Below the pieces are notes generated by a model. It saw only the letters and a list, made by a program, of their open reading frames with translations, had not been told where the DNA came from and ran no database searches. Made by a program: the position numbers and the translations under genes. This document shows positions 1-8,950 of a DNA stretch of 64,000 nucleotides, piece after piece (position 1 is the stretch's first letter; each line of letters starts with the position of its first letter). Source of the stretch: Lachnospiraceae bacterium (GTDB lineage: Bacteria > Bacillota > Clostridia > Lachnospirales > Lachnospiraceae); assembly GCA_022793195.1 (NCBI GenBank), contig JAAWCJ010000029.1, forward strand, positions 62,001 through 126,000, read 5' to 3'.

Positions 1-221
1 ACTGATTTCCAGGCGCTGTAAACAGGCCCTGGCTGCATCACCAGTCCCGCCCCTCCGCCATAAGGGGCATCATCTACCCGGTTATGTTTATTTTCTGAAA
101 AGTCCCGGATATTGACTGCCTTTAAGGACAGCACTCCTTTTTCTTCCGCCCGCCCCAAAATACTGGTACGCAGGCCGTCAAGCACCATCTGGGGAAACAG
201 GGTCAGTATATGGCAGTTCAT
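1..221 (-). CDS. trmD: tRNA (guanine-N1)-methyltransferase TrmD, partial (N-terminal 73 residues)
   Basis: TrmD transfers a methyl group from S-adenosylmethionine to G37 of tRNAs, which prevents frameshifting. Only the N-terminus is visible; the gene runs off the left edge. The reading starts MNCHILTLFPQMV and contains the family signature VDDAPYGGGAGLVMQP near residues 48-63, part of the knotted SAM-binding fold. The start at 221 is supported by a GGAGG ribosome binding site just upstream, and it lies 12 bp after the rimM stop, so it is the next gene of the ffh-rpsP-khpA-rimM operon. This is the usual rimM-trmD order; rplS would be expected beyond the edge. Confidence 0.93.
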   Translation of the reverse strand, partial: MNCHILTLFPQMVLDGLRTSILGRAEEKGVLSLKAVNIRDFSENKHNRVDDAPYGGGAGLVMQPGPVYSAWKS

Positions 222-233
222 ATGATTCCTCCA

Positions 234-746
234 TTATAGATCCAAAAGCCCGTCCAAAACATGGACAAGAACCTCACTTTTTTCCAAATCCACATCCAGA
301 ACACATTCATCCGTCACCGGAAGCAACACAGTTTTGCCGTTTTCCATCTGCACCTCGTAGACATCATTGGCCCCTGTCTGAAGAACATCCTTTAAAGTGC
401 CGAGGAGCGCTCCTTCATCTGTCACCACAGACAGGCCGATTAAATCCGCAATAAAATACTCCCCCTCTTTTAACGGCACCGCCTGTTCCCTTGTAATCCA
501 AAGTTCTGCCCCTTTATACCGTTCCACTTCATTGATATCATCAATGCCTTTAAATTTTATAATGACAAACTGTTTGAAAAACCTGACGCTCTCAATCTCC
601 AATACCGGTTTCTCCCGCTTTGCAACAAGAATCACCTGTTTCAAAACCTTAAAACGGGCCGGGTCATCTGTAGTCGGAAATACTTTGACCTCTCCGCGAA
701 GCCCGTGAGTAGATGTAATCACTCCTACGCGAAATTCTGATACCAT
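234..746 (-). CDS. rimM: 16S rRNA maturation factor RimM
   Basis: RimM assists maturation of the 30S subunit head and binds ribosomal protein S19. The 170-residue protein has the normal family length: an N-terminal RimM barrel (EFRVGVITSTHGLRGEVKVFPTTDDP, given here only as its first and last parts around residues 4-29) and a C-terminal PRC-barrel-like half (about 95-168, with GEYFIADLIGLSV and the conserved ANDVYEV segment). It sits between khpA and trmD on the same strand. A 127-bp spacer to khpA holds two hairpins (793-823 and 832-866), so expression of rimM-trmD may be tuned separately from the upstream genes. Confidence 0.95.
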   Translation of the reverse strand: MVSEFRVGVITSTHGLRGEVKVFPTTDDPARFKVLKQVILVAKREKPVLEIESVRFFKQFVIIKFKGIDDINEVERYKGAELWITREQAVPLKEGEYFIADLIGLSVVTDEGALLGTLKDVLQTGANDVYEVQMENGKTVLLPVTDECVLDVDLEKSEVLVHVLDGLLDL

Positions 747-792
747 TGTTTTCTCCCATAAAAAAGACTGCTATTCCCCTCAGAGGGTTTTC

Positions 793-823
793 ATCGTATA
801 GGGAACGAAGTTTCCTATACGAT
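793..823. repeat. Perfect inverted repeat (10-bp arms) between khpA and rimM
   Basis: Arms ATCGTATAGG (793-802) and CCTATACGAT (814-823) are perfectly complementary around an 11-base loop. A diverged copy of the same 30-base unit occurs at 46588-46617, so this is a dispersed hairpin repeat rather than a unique operon feature. It could act as a terminator, attenuator or mRNA stabiliser; no T-tract follows it on either strand. Confidence 0.75.
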
Positions 824-831
824 AAGAAATC

Positions 832-866
832 ATTTCCCCTGCAAGGCAAAAGCCCCCAGGGGAAAT
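832..866 (-). terminator. Hairpin downstream of khpA (possible partial terminator)
   Basis: Arms ATTTCCCCTG (832-841) and CAGGGGAAAT (857-866) pair perfectly over 10 bp, 7 bp after the khpA stop. No U-tract follows in the transcribed direction, so it may act as an mRNA 3'-end stabiliser or a leaky terminator inside the operon. Confidence 0.5.
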
Positions 867-873
867 AGTTTCT

Positions 874-1101
874 TTACTGAATTTCCAGAACTGCTTTTTT
901 GTCCTCTCTGGAAGCCGCCGCCTTTACAACGCTGCGGATTGCCTTTGCAATTCTGCCCTGCTTTCCAATGACCTTCCCCATATCGGAAGGATCCACATGA
1001 AGCTCCAGAATCGTTTCTTTTCCTTCCTCCTTTTCCGTAACGGATACGCAGTCAGGATGATCCACCAGAGCTTTTGCAATTACTTCAACCAGTTCTTTCA
1101 T
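874..1101 (-). CDS. khpA: KH-domain RNA-binding protein KhpA (YlqC)
   Basis: A 75-residue single KH-domain protein. KhpA binds RNA, often with KhpB/Jag, and affects cell elongation and division in several Firmicutes. The KH GxxG loop is visible as VIGKQGRIAKAIRSVV near residues 41-56. I chose the ATG at 1101 because GGAGGTGAGGC lies directly upstream; the open frame continues to 1134 but without a ribosome site and overlapping rpsP. Its position between rpsP and rimM is the conserved Firmicutes arrangement. Confidence 0.93.
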   Translation of the reverse strand: MKELVEVIAKALVDHPDCVSVTEKEEGKETILELHVDPSDMGKVIGKQGRIAKAIRSVVKAAASREDKKAVLEIQ

Positions 1102-1120
1102 TGCCTCACCTCCATGCGGA

Positions 1121-1366
1121 TTATTTTTCAACACCGGCGATTTTCAGAAGCTTCGCAACTGTGTCTGTGGGCTGTGCGCCTGTGGATAACCACTTCTTTG
1201 CCAGCTCCTCATTGATTTTGATCACACTGGGGTCTTTTGTCGGATCATAGTATCCGATTTCCTCGATAAATCTGCCATCTCTGGGAGACCTGGAATCTGC
1301 AACAATGATTCTATAAAAAGGCGCCTTCTTCTGACCCATTCTCTTTAATCTCATTTTAACTGCCAT
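1121..1366 (-). CDS. rpsP: 30S ribosomal protein S16
   Basis: An 81-residue S16 of normal length, starting [20 protein letters not shown], with the typical [17 protein letters not shown] segment at about residues 27-43. It is a primary 30S assembly protein that binds 16S rRNA. It lies between ffh (36 bp upstream) and khpA (19 bp downstream of its stop) in one operon. An AGGAGG-like site (CCAAGGAGGTGAATG on the coding strand) precedes the start. Confidence 0.97.
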   Translation of the reverse strand: MAVKMRLKRMGQKKAPFYRIIVADSRSPRDGRFIEEIGYYDPTKDPSVIKINEELAKKWLSTGAQPTDTVAKLLKIAGVEK

Positions 1367-1401
1367 CTCACATTCACCTCCTTGGAATATTTTTATATTT
1401 A

Positions 1402-2739
1402 TTAAAAAGGAAGTTTAAACCTGCCTTTTTTCCCTGCTTTTCCCATCATGCCGGACATCTGTTTCATCATCTTCCGGCTCTGCTCATGCTGTTTGATCAG
1501 CCGGTTCACTTCGGCAATATCCACACCGGCCCCCGCCGCAATCCTCTTTTTCCTGGAAGGATTGATAATATCTGGATTTGATCTTTCAGCCGGCGTCATA
1601 GAATAAATGATGGATTTTGTCCTGTCCATTGCCTTTTCGTCAATGTCCACATTTTTAAGTTTGCTCCCAAACCCCGGAAGCATACTGAGCATATCGGCAA
1701 TGCCGCCCATTTTTTTGATCTGCTCCATCTGCTCCAGATAATCATTGAAGTCAAACTCTGCTTTTTTCATCTTCTGTTCCAGCTTCTTGGCCTGATTTTC
1801 ATCAAACTGGGCTTCTGCCTTTTCAATGAGGGTCAGCACATCACCCATGCCAAGAATCCTGGAAGCCATCCTGTCGGGATAGAACTGTTCCAGGTCAGAA
1901 AGCTTCTCTCCCATACCCACATACAAAATCGGTTTTCCGGTCACCGCCCGGATGGAGAGCGCCGCCCCACCCCTGGTATCGCCGTCCAGCTTGGTGACGA
2001 TGACTCCGTCAATGCCGATTTTATCATTGAAAGTCCCTGCGGCATTGACCGCATCCTGCCCTGTCATGGCATCCACCACCAGGACAGTCTGATCCACATG
2101 GATATTTCCCTTGATTTCCTGAAGTTCGGCCATCATATCTTCGTCAATATGAAGCCGTCCTGCCGTATCCAGGATCACCACATTATTACCATTTTTCTCC
2201 GCATGCTCAATGGCTGCCTTTGCAATATTTACAGGCTTATGCTTATCACCCATGGAAAAAACAGGTACTCCCTGCTTCTCCCCATTGACCTGAAGCTGTT
2301 TCACTGCCGCCGGACGATATACATCGCATGCCACCAAAAGAGGCCGCTTTCCTTTTGCCTTAAGTTTCCCTGCAATTTTCGCTGAAGTGGTGGTCTTTCC
2401 GGCGCCCTGAAGCCCCGCCATCATAACCACCGTCATGGTATTTCCATGATTTAATTTAAGCTCTGTAGTCTCGCTTCCCATCAGGGAAACCATTTCTTCA
2501 TTTACGATCTTGATGACCATCTGGCCCGGTGTCAGGCTGTTTAACACATCCTGTCCCACGGCTCGCTCTTCCACAGCCTTTACAAACTGCTTGACAACCT
2601 TGAAATTGACATCTGCCTCCAGGAGGGCCATCTTGACCTCTTTCAGGGCTGCCTTCACATCTGCTTCCGAAAGGCGCCCCTTTCCCCGCAGCTTTTTAAA
2701 TACATTCTGCAATTTATCAGATAAGCTCTCGAACGCCAC
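1402..2739 (-). CDS. ffh: Signal recognition particle GTPase Ffh (SRP54)
   Basis: Ffh binds signal sequences on translating ribosomes together with 4.5S/6S RNA and hands them to FtsY at the membrane. The 445-residue protein has the N domain (1-90), the G domain with P-loop [15 protein letters not shown] (about 109-123), DVYRPAA, DTAGR and TKLDGD motifs, and a methionine-rich M domain ending in [17 protein letters not shown] for signal peptide and RNA binding. It follows ylxM after 78 bp and precedes rpsP, the standard order in Clostridia. Confidence 0.97.
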   Translation of the reverse strand: MAFESLSDKLQNVFKKLRGKGRLSEADVKAALKEVKMALLEADVNFKVVKQFVKAVEERAVGQDVLNSLTPGQMVIKIVNEEMVSLMGSETTELKLNHGNTMTVVMMAGLQGAGKTTTSAKIAGKLKAKGKRPLLVACDVYRPAAVKQLQVNGEKQGVPVFSMGDKHKPVNIAKAAIEHAEKNGNNVVILDTAGRLHIDEDMMAELQEIKGNIHVDQTVLVVDAMTGQDAVNAAGTFNDKIGIDGVIVTKLDGDTRGGAALSIRAVTGKPILYVGMGEKLSDLEQFYPDRMASRILGMGDVLTLIEKAEAQFDENQAKKLEQKMKKAEFDFNDYLEQMEQIKKMGGIADMLSMLPGFGSKLKNVDIDEKAMDRTKSIIYSMTPAERSNPDIINPSRKKRIAAGAGVDIAEVNRLIKQHEQSRKMMKQMSGMMGKAGKKGRFKLPF

Positions 2740-2817
2740 TGTTTCCCTCCGCTGCTTTGTTTAAAGCCCCTGTTTCCAAATGCCAAAACCTACCCATACC
2801 AAGACACTACCTGCCAC

Positions 2818-3159
2818 CTAAAGACGGCTGATTTTTACTGAAAGCTCTTCAATCTGAAAAACCAGTTCCCGGTCTTCGGTCTTTTTATACTCCATGGCGA
2901 GCCGATGGATCTCCTCTGCCATTTCCCTGGTTTTCAAAAACTTTTCCACCAGGCCCAACTTTCTTTCATATTCTTTTAAAGTCTTGTCGCAACGCCTGAT
3001 GAGATCATGAACCCCCTGTCTGGAAATCCCTCTTTCCTCAGCAGCTTCGCTAAGTGACAAGTCATTGAACACCACATCTTCATAAACCTGCCTCTGGTGC
3101 TCTGTCAGAAGCTCCCCGTAAAAGTCATATAGAAGCGTCTGCTCCACGATTTTTTCCAT
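2818..3159 (-). CDS. ylxM: YlxM-family helix-turn-helix protein of the SRP operon
   Basis: A 113-residue predicted DNA-binding protein of the YlxM/UPF0122 family, which has a sigma-70 region-4-like helix-turn-helix (DLSLSEAAEERGISRQGVHDLI, roughly residues 33-54). The family is found next to ffh and ftsY and is thought to modulate SRP function or expression. It is the first gene after the strong promoter at 3180-3208 and has a GGTGAG ribosome site. Length and motif match the family; the exact role is not established. Confidence 0.92.
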   Translation of the reverse strand: MEKIVEQTLLYDFYGELLTEHQRQVYEDVVFNDLSLSEAAEERGISRQGVHDLIRRCDKTLKEYERKLGLVEKFLKTREMAEEIHRLAMEYKKTEDRELVFQIEELSVKISRL

Positions 3160-3179
3160 GGCTTCTCACCACCCTGTAC

Positions 3180-3208
3180 ATCATACAGGAAAAGAGAGGG
3201 ACTGTCAA
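3180..3208 (-). promoter_or_regulatory. SigA-type promoter of the ylxM-ffh-rpsP-khpA-rimM-trmD operon
   Basis: On the minus strand TTGACA (3203-3208) is followed after 17 bp by TATGAT (3180-3185), about 20 bp before the ylxM start. This is close to the consensus and the only strong promoter-like sequence upstream of the operon. Confidence 0.85.
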
Positions 3209-3224
3209 GTGTTTTTTCTTTACA

Positions 3225-3848
3225 CTAATCATTTACTGTCAAATGTTTTGAACCTGCAACCTTTCTGACTACCTGTTCTGATAATTGCAGGATAAACGAT
3301 GTCTGTTTAACACTTTTTGTAGTTCTAAGTGCATTCACTATCATTTGTTCTCTTCCTTCTTCTCTTCCTTTTTCCATATTCTCCTGGTCTCTCATCAACA
3401 AAGTCATATATTCATGCCTCCATTCTCTATTCCTTTTTGCTTCTTTCACTGCTTCTTCCAGCTCCTTCACATAAGAATCCGCCGAATCCTTGCCTGCCAC
3501 ATAATCCAGAAAAGCTTTTAACTCACTGCTTACATCATCAAGTGTACCCTTTGTATTTAAAAAAATCTTTACGGCTTCATCTCCCATGAAAATGCTGCTA
3601 TCTTCTTTACAGATATTCTCAAAAGTATAGATATGTCTTCCCTTTCCATACACATCAAAGGAACAGATAAATATAATATAACTCCGATTTAACTTTTTAT
3701 AATGCTCCCCTTTTTCAATTAGCTGCAAATCAATCATGCTCTGATAATAACGGCTTCTTTTGGGCAATTCCTTTGCATTGCTCACCTGCATTTCTATATC
3801 ATAAACACTTTCTTTATCGTCGATTGACAAAGACATACTCGCTCTCAT
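3225..3848 (-). pseudogene. N-terminally truncated Rpn / PD-(D/E)XK nuclease-family transposase remnant
   Basis: The 207-residue frame resembles the C-terminal two thirds of Rpn-type PD-(D/E)XK proteins, which are recombination-promoting nucleases common in Clostridia and usually near 290 residues. It keeps VYDIEMQ (the E-x-Q half of the active site), KRSRYYQSMIDLQLIEKGEHY, the SYIIFICSFDVYGKGRHIYTFE core in pieces and IFLNTKG, but lacks the roughly 70 N-terminal residues that carry the first catalytic aspartate. An in-frame TAG lies five codons upstream of the first usable start. The break coincides with an inverted repeat (3818-3857), which suggests rearrangement at a repeat. A glutamate/lysine-rich tail (EKGREEGREQ) is typical of the family. 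It is probably non-functional. Confidence 0.8.
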
Positions 3849-3857
3849 CAATCGACG
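3818..3857. repeat. Inverted repeat at the truncation point of the Rpn remnant
   Basis: Arms CGTCGATTGA (3818-3827) and TCAATCGACG (3848-3857) are perfect complements. The right arm, read as TCAATCGACGGTA, matches a dispersed repeat seen at 43020 and, with one change, at 46680. The repeat covers the first codons of the truncated frame. Confidence 0.7.
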
Positions 3858-3871
3858 GTATACCTAGCAAA

Positions 3872-3902
3872 CCCCCATGAGAGACGCACATTCCCATGGG
3901 GG
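3872..3902 (-). terminator. Hairpin downstream of rlmH
   Basis: Arms CCCCCATG (3872-3879) and CATGGGGG (3895-3902) pair perfectly, about 50 bp after the rlmH stop, followed on the minus strand by TTTGCTAG. It is a plausible end for the glxK-carB-rlmH transcript. The weak T-tract lowers confidence. Confidence 0.5.
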
Positions 3903-3954
3903 TAAAAATATAATTCTCATTTACTTTTGTCCAAAAAAACTTCCACTCTCATCG

Positions 3955-4434
3955 TCACTTATGATACGGCTCCCCTGCCTGGATTTTAAAGCTCCGATAA
4001 ACCTGTTCCAGGAGGATTACCCGCATCAGCTGGTGGGGGAAGGTCATGGAAGAAAAACTCAAGGTCTCGTCAGCCCGCTTAAGCACTGCATCCGAAAGCC
4101 CCAGGGAACCCCCGATGACAAAAGCGATATGGCTTTTCCCGGAAAGCCCCAGGCCGGAAAGGTGCTCCGAAAGCCCTTCGGAGCTTCGCGCCTTTCCGTT
4201 TATGGCGAGGGCGATCACATACATCCCGTCTTTTACATGGGAGAGGATCCTCTCCCCCTCTTTTTCCCTGATTCTCCGGATGGCCGCCTCCCCGGCGCCA
4301 TCCGGCGTCTTTTCGTCGGCAGCCTCAATGATCTCCAGCTTACAGTATCTGGAGAGGCGCTTTGCGTACTCTGCAACGGCCTCCGTATAAAATTTTTCTT
4401 TGATCTTCCCCACTGCCAGCACTGTAATTCTCAT
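3955..4434 (-). CDS. rlmH: 23S rRNA (pseudouridine1915-N3)-methyltransferase RlmH
   Basis: RlmH is a SPOUT (knotted) methyltransferase acting on pseudouridine 1915 of helix 69 in assembled 70S ribosomes. The 159-residue length is exactly that of the family, from MRITVLAVGKIKEKF to the C-terminal MRVILLEQVYRSFKI, with the SAM-binding FVIGGSLGLSDAVL loop (about residues 105-118) and the SFSSMTFPHQLMR segment. Its ATG overlaps the carB stop by four bases (ATGA), so translation is coupled to carB. That partner is unusual, since rlmH more often sits alone. Confidence 0.96.
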   Translation of the reverse strand: MRITVLAVGKIKEKFYTEAVAEYAKRLSRYCKLEIIEAADEKTPDGAGEAAIRRIREKEGERILSHVKDGMYVIALAINGKARSSEGLSEHLSGLGLSGKSHIAFVIGGSLGLSDAVLKRADETLSFSSMTFPHQLMRVILLEQVYRSFKIQAGEPYHK

Positions 4435-7400
4435 ACTTTATCCCGGATAGTCCCGTGCAGCTCCTGAAGGGAATGTACCTGGCCGTTTCCATGCTCTTTT
4501 ACGAACCGGATACCGCCGATCATCGCCCCTGCCGCCGCCATGGTGGTGGCATAAGGAACCTTTTTCTTGATGGCCGCCTTCCTAAGGTAGCTGTCGTCCA
4601 TCTTCCGTTCCTTTTCCACCGGCGTATTGATAATAATGTCAATTTTCCCGTTGGTGATCAGGTCGAGCATATTGGGACGGCCCTCCTGGAGCTTGTTGAT
4701 CATCTCTGCCTCAAGGCCGTTATCCGTCAGCATGGCACATGTATTTCTGGAGGCGATGATTTTAAACCCTGCCGCGGCAAACTCCCTTGCCACCTCCAGC
4801 GCCTCCGGCTTATCCTTGTCGCTGACACTGATGAGGACCGTGCCTTCCAGCGGAAGTTTTGTCTGCGTGGCCTCCTGAGCCTTGTAAAAGGCTTCTCCCC
4901 AGGATTTTGAAAGCCCCAGCACTTCTCCGGTGGAACGCATTTCCGGCCCAAGAACCGGGTCGACTTCCTGGAACATATTGAAAGGGAACACCGCTTCCTT
5001 TACACCATAATAAGGAATATGCTGTTCTGTAAGCTCCGGCACCGGCGACGGCCTCCCTGTCAGCTCTCCCGTCACAATATCAATGGCCAGGGGCACCATG
5101 CGGATGTTACATACTTTTGATACAAGCGGCACGGTCCGTGAAGCCCTGGGGTTTGCTTCCAGTACGTACACCTTTCCATTCTCAATGGCGTACTGCATAT
5201 TCATCAGGCCTTTTACATGCATCTCCTCCGCGATTTTCCGCGTGTATTCCTTGATGGTTTTTACACTTTCTTCCGACAAATGCCTGGAAGGAATAATACA
5301 GGCCGAATCGCCGGAATGGACGCCTGCCAGCTCAATGTGCTCCATCACCGCCGGCACAAAGGCATGGGTACCGTCGCTGATGGCGTCCGCCTCGCACTCT
5401 GTGGCATGGACCAGGAACCGGTCGATGAGGATGGGCCTGTCGGGAGTCACACCCACAGCCGCCTCCATATATCCTTCCATGCTTTTCGCATCGTAGACCA
5501 CTTCCATGCCGCGGCCGCCGAGGACATAAGAAGGGCGAACCATCACCGGATATCCGATTTTCTCCGCAATCTCCAAAGCCTCCGACACATTCACTGCCAT
5601 ACCGGATTCCGGCATGGGAATATCCAGACGGTCCATCATGGCCCTGAACTGATCCCTGTCCTCCGCCAGGTCAATGACTGCAGGAGCCGTACCCAGAATC
5701 TTAACGCCGTTCTTTTCCAGGTCTGCCGCCAGGTTGAGCGGCGTCTGGCCGCCAAACTGGGCGATAACGCCCACCGGCTTTTCCTTTTTGTATATGCTCA
5801 ACACGTCCTCCAGAGTCAGAGGCTCAAAATAAAGCTTATCGGAGGTATCATAGTCTGTGGAGACGGTTTCCGGGTTGCAGTTGACAATGATCGTCTCAAA
5901 CCCCAGCTTTTTAAGGGCTAAAGATGCATGGACGCAGCAGTAGTCGAATTCAATTCCCTGCCCAATCCTGTTGGGGCCTCCGCCCAGGATCATGACCTTG
6001 GGCCTGCCGGTACGGACAGGGTTTTTGTCTGTTCCATTATAAGTGGAATAGTAATATGCACTGTCCTTCGTCCCGCTCACATGGACGCCTTCCCAGGTTT
6101 CTTCCATGCCCAAAGCAATGCGCCTCTTTCTGACAACATCCTCACCCACCTGGAGGATCTGACTCAGGTATTTATCAGAAAACCCGTTTTTCTTTGCTGA
6201 AATCAACATTTCATCTGCAGGAAGGCTTCCCCGGAAAGAAGAAAGCCCTTCTTCTTCTTCCAGCAGTTCCTTCATCTGCTCAATAAAATAATGTTTTACT
6301 TTTGTAATTTCATGAAGCTCTTCCACCGTTGCGCCCTTTCGCAGCGCTTCATACAGAAGGAAATACCGCTCACTGGAAGGCGTTGCCAAAAGCCGGAGAA
6401 GTTCCTCTTTTGTCTTCGTATCAAAATCTTTGCCATGGCCCAGTCCGAAGCGGCCCGTCTCCAGGCTGCGGATTGCTTTCTGGAAGGCCTCTTTAAAGGT
6501 CTTCCCGATGCTCATCACTTCGCCCACAGCGCGCATCTGGGTTCCCAGTTTATCTTCCACGCCTTTGAATTTTTCAAAGGCCCAGCGGGCAAATTTGATG
6601 ACTACGTAATCCCCGTCGGGAACATATTTGTCCAGTGTCCCGTATTTCCCACAAGGAATGTCTGAAAGCGTCAGGCCGGAGGCCAGCATGGCCGACACAA
6701 AGGCAATGGGAAAACCGGTTGCCTTGGAGGCCAACGCCGAAGACCGGGAAGTCCGCGGGTTAATTTCAATGATCACATCCCTGTCTGTCTTCGGGTCATG
6801 GGCCCACTGGACATTGGTTCCGCCGATCACCTCAATGGATTCCACAATTTTATAGGACTTTTCCTGTAAACGTCTCTGGACTTTTTCCGAAATGGTCAGC
6901 ATAGGAGCCGCACAGAAAGAATCCCCTGTGTGGGTTCCCATGGGATCAATGTTTTCAATAAAGCAGACGGTGATCATATTGTTGTCGGCATCCCGGACCA
7001 CCTCAAGCTCCAGCTCTTCCCAGCCAAGGACAGATTCCTCCACCAGAACCTGCCCCACCAGGCTGGCCTGGAGGCCGCGGGCACAGACAGTTTTTAACTC
7101 GTCCACATTATAGACCAGGCCGCCCCCGGCGCCGCCCATGGTGTAAGCGGGGCGGAGTACCACCGGATATCCCAGTTTGTCTGCAATGGCCAGCGCTTCT
7201 TCCACGGAATAGGCCACTTCACTTTTTGCCATCTCAATTCCCAGTTTCTCCATGGCGTGTTTAAACTCAATCCGGTCCTCTCCACGCTCAATGGCGTCCA
7301 CCTGAACGCCGATGACTTTCACGCCATACTTCTCAAGGATTCCGGCGCCCGAAAGCTCCGAACACAAATTTAACCCCGACTGGCCTCCCAGATTGGGAAG

Positions 7401-7658
7401 CAGCGCATCCGGCCGTTCTTTAGCAATAATCTGTTCCAGCCGTTCAATATTCAACGGTTCAATATATGTGACATCGGCAATCTCCGGATCCGTCATAATT
7501 GTGGCCGGGTTGGAATTTACCAACACGATCTCATAGCCCAGTTTTCTGAGGGCTTTGCAGGCTTGTGTCCCTGAATAGTCGAATTCACAGGCTTGCCCGA
7601 TAATAATGGGACCGGAACCGATAATCATCACTTTATGGATATCTTTTCTCTGAGACAT
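4431..7658 (-). CDS. carB: Carbamoyl-phosphate synthase large subunit
   Basis: CarB makes carbamoyl phosphate from bicarbonate, two ATP and ammonia delivered by CarA, feeding pyrimidine and arginine synthesis. The 1075-residue protein has the full duplicated layout: carboxy-phosphate domain (1-400, with SGPIIIGQACEFDYSGTQA), oligomerisation domain, carbamoyl-phosphate domain (about 545-930, with ILGGGPNRIGQGIEFDYCC) and a C-terminal MGS-like allosteric domain (about 935-1075, GTVLISVSDKDK...). It overlaps rlmH by four bases and lies 34 bp after the glycerate kinase gene. The small subunit carA is not adjacent and is not in the window. Confidence 0.97.
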   Translation of the reverse strand: MSQRKDIHKVMIIGSGPIIIGQACEFDYSGTQACKALRKLGYEIVLVNSNPATIMTDPEIADVTYIEPLNIERLEQIIAKERPDALLPNLGGQSGLNLCSELSGAGILEKYGVKVIGVQVDAIERGEDRIEFKHAMEKLGIEMAKSEVAYSVEEALAIADKLGYPVVLRPAYTMGGAGGGLVYNVDELKTVCARGLQASLVGQVLVEESVLGWEELELEVVRDADNNMITVCFIENIDPMGTHTGDSFCAAPMLTISEKVQRRLQEKSYKIVESIEVIGGTNVQWAHDPKTDRDVIIEINPRTSRSSALASKATGFPIAFVSAMLASGLTLSDIPCGKYGTLDKYVPDGDYVVIKFARWAFEKFKGVEDKLGTQMRAVGEVMSIGKTFKEAFQKAIRSLETGRFGLGHGKDFDTKTKEELLRLLATPSSERYFLLYEALRKGATVEELHEITKVKHYFIEQMKELLEEEEGLSSFRGSLPADEMLISAKKNGFSDKYLSQILQVGEDVVRKRRIALGMEETWEGVHVSGTKDSAYYYSTYNGTDKNPVRTGRPKVMILGGGPNRIGQGIEFDYCCVHASLALKKLGFETIIVNCNPETVSTDYDTSDKLYFEPLTLEDVLSIYKKEKPVGVIAQFGGQTPLNLAADLEKNGVKILGTAPAVIDLAEDRDQFRAMMDRLDIPMPESGMAVNVSEALEIAEKIGYPVMVRPSYVLGGRGMEVVYDAKSMEGYMEAAVGVTPDRPILIDRFLVHATECEADAISDGTHAFVPAVMEHIELAGVHSGDSACIIPSRHLSEESVKTIKEYTRKIAEEMHVKGLMNMQYAIENGKVYVLEANPRASRTVPLVSKVCNIRMVPLAIDIVTGELTGRPSPVPELTEQHIPYYGVKEAVFPFNMFQEVDPVLGPEMRSTGEVLGLSKSWGEAFYKAQEATQTKLPLEGTVLISVSDKDKPEALEVAREFAAAGFKIIASRNTCAMLTDNGLEAEMINKLQEGRPNMLDLITNGKIDIIINTPVEKERKMDDSYLRKAAIKKKVPYATTMAAAGAMIGGIRFVKEHGNGQVHSLQELHGTIRDKV

Positions 7659-7692
7659 ATCTTTTCCCCCTGTATTTGTCTTTCCTGTTTAT

Positions 7693-8844
7693 TCATCGCT
7701 CGTTTTTACCTGTCTGCATACCTGCCCTGACAAAGCGGAACATCCGCCTGGCCGCGCTTTTATAAAGCTCTTCTGCCTCAGCAAAGGCTGTTTCCAAATC
7801 CATTGGCCGGTTTACCGTAGAAATTACGCTGTCGATTCCATATTCATACAGATTTTCCGCTCCTGTTCCCATACCTCCCACAATGGCTACGGCAGGAACC
7901 CCGGCCTTTTTACAGCGCATCCCGACGCCATAAGGGACTTTCCCAAACACAGACTGCCAGTCCATATTCCCCTCTCCCGTTACAACCAGGGAAACATCTT
8001 TTAAATATTCATCAAACCCGATTAAATCCAATACTGTATCAATCCCCGGTTTCATATGGGCATGAAGAAATACCATCAGGGCGGCTCCAAGGCCTCCGGC
8101 AGCTCCTGCCCCCGGCGCTTCTGAAATATCCAGGCCTGTCTTTTTCTTCATCATGTCACAGAAATGCCCCATCCCCTGCTCCAGTCTCGCCTGCATGGCC
8201 TCATCGGCCCCTTTCTGCCTGCCAAAGGTGTAAGTGGCTCCGTCTTTTCCCAAAAGCGGGTTTTTCACATCGCACATAACTGTAAAAGAAGTCTCCTTTA
8301 CCGCCGGATGGAGCCCGGACAAATCAATGTCACAAACCCGTTCCAAATCCTGACCCCGTCCCGGAAGAACTTCTCCATTTTCATCCAGGAATCGAATTCC
8401 CAAAGCTGACATGGCGCCCATCCCGCAGTCGTTGGTGGCGCTTCCTCCAATGGCCACGGAAATATTCCGGCAGCCTCTGTTTAATGCATCAAGAATCAGC
8501 TCTCCGGTTCCATAGGTGGTGGTGAGAAGCGGATTCCTTTTCTGAACCGGAACAAGCGGCAGGCCGGACGCGCTGGCCATCTCAATCACCGCCTCCCCAC
8601 TTTTCAGGATTCCGTAAGAAGCCATTACAGATTCAAATAACGGGCCTGTCACTTCTTTTTCCACACGGTTTCCGCCCACTGCATCTAAAACAGCATCTGT
8701 AGTCCCCTCTCCTCCATCAGCCATCAAAAATCCCTGAAAACTGCAGCCGGGAAAAACCTCCTGCGCTGTTTCGGAAAGAAGCCGGTTGATAGTTTCCGAG
8801 GAAAGTGTTCCTTTAAACGAATCTGATGCGAATAAAAATTTCAT
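7693..8844 (-). CDS. Glycerate 2-kinase (GlxK/GarK family)
   Basis: Phosphorylates D-glycerate, in this family to 2-phosphoglycerate, linking glyoxylate, serine or hydroxypyruvate catabolism to glycolysis. The 383-residue protein starts FLFASDSFKGTLSS and has the FLMADGGEGTTDA, AIGGSATNDCGMG and LVVTGEGNMD segments typical of the family. I chose the ATG at 8844, with an AGAGAGG site upstream; a TTG two codons earlier is possible. A promoter (8884-8912) precedes it, and carB follows after 34 bp, so both are probably cotranscribed. Confidence 0.9.
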   Translation of the reverse strand: MKFLFASDSFKGTLSSETINRLLSETAQEVFPGCSFQGFLMADGGEGTTDAVLDAVGGNRVEKEVTGPLFESVMASYGILKSGEAVIEMASASGLPLVPVQKRNPLLTTTYGTGELILDALNRGCRNISVAIGGSATNDCGMGAMSALGIRFLDENGEVLPGRGQDLERVCDIDLSGLHPAVKETSFTVMCDVKNPLLGKDGATYTFGRQKGADEAMQARLEQGMGHFCDMMKKKTGLDISEAPGAGAAGGLGAALMVFLHAHMKPGIDTVLDLIGFDEYLKDVSLVVTGEGNMDWQSVFGKVPYGVGMRCKKAGVPAVAIVGGMGTGAENLYEYGIDSVISTVNRPMDLETAFAEAEELYKSAARRMFRFVRAGMQTGKNER

Positions 8845-8883
8845 ATACAACCTCTCTTATGCTGAGTTTTTTGCCATCAAGTT

Positions 8884-8912
8884 ATTGTATCATGGGCTTG
8901 TCCGAATTACAA
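8884..8912 (-). promoter_or_regulatory. Promoter of the glycerate kinase-carB-rlmH unit
   Basis: On the minus strand TTGTAA (8907-8912), 17 bp spacer, TACAAT (8884-8889), about 40 bp upstream of the kinase start. No pyrimidine-responsive leader was recognised by eye. Confidence 0.65.
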
Positions 8913-8950
8913 TTCTTTTTATGTAATTCCATAGGGATATTATCTTGTAA

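Noticed and set aside
5217-5921. 234-codon open frame on the plus strand
   Set aside because: It is antisense to carB, has no ribosome site and its composition mirrors carB codon use; a shadow frame.
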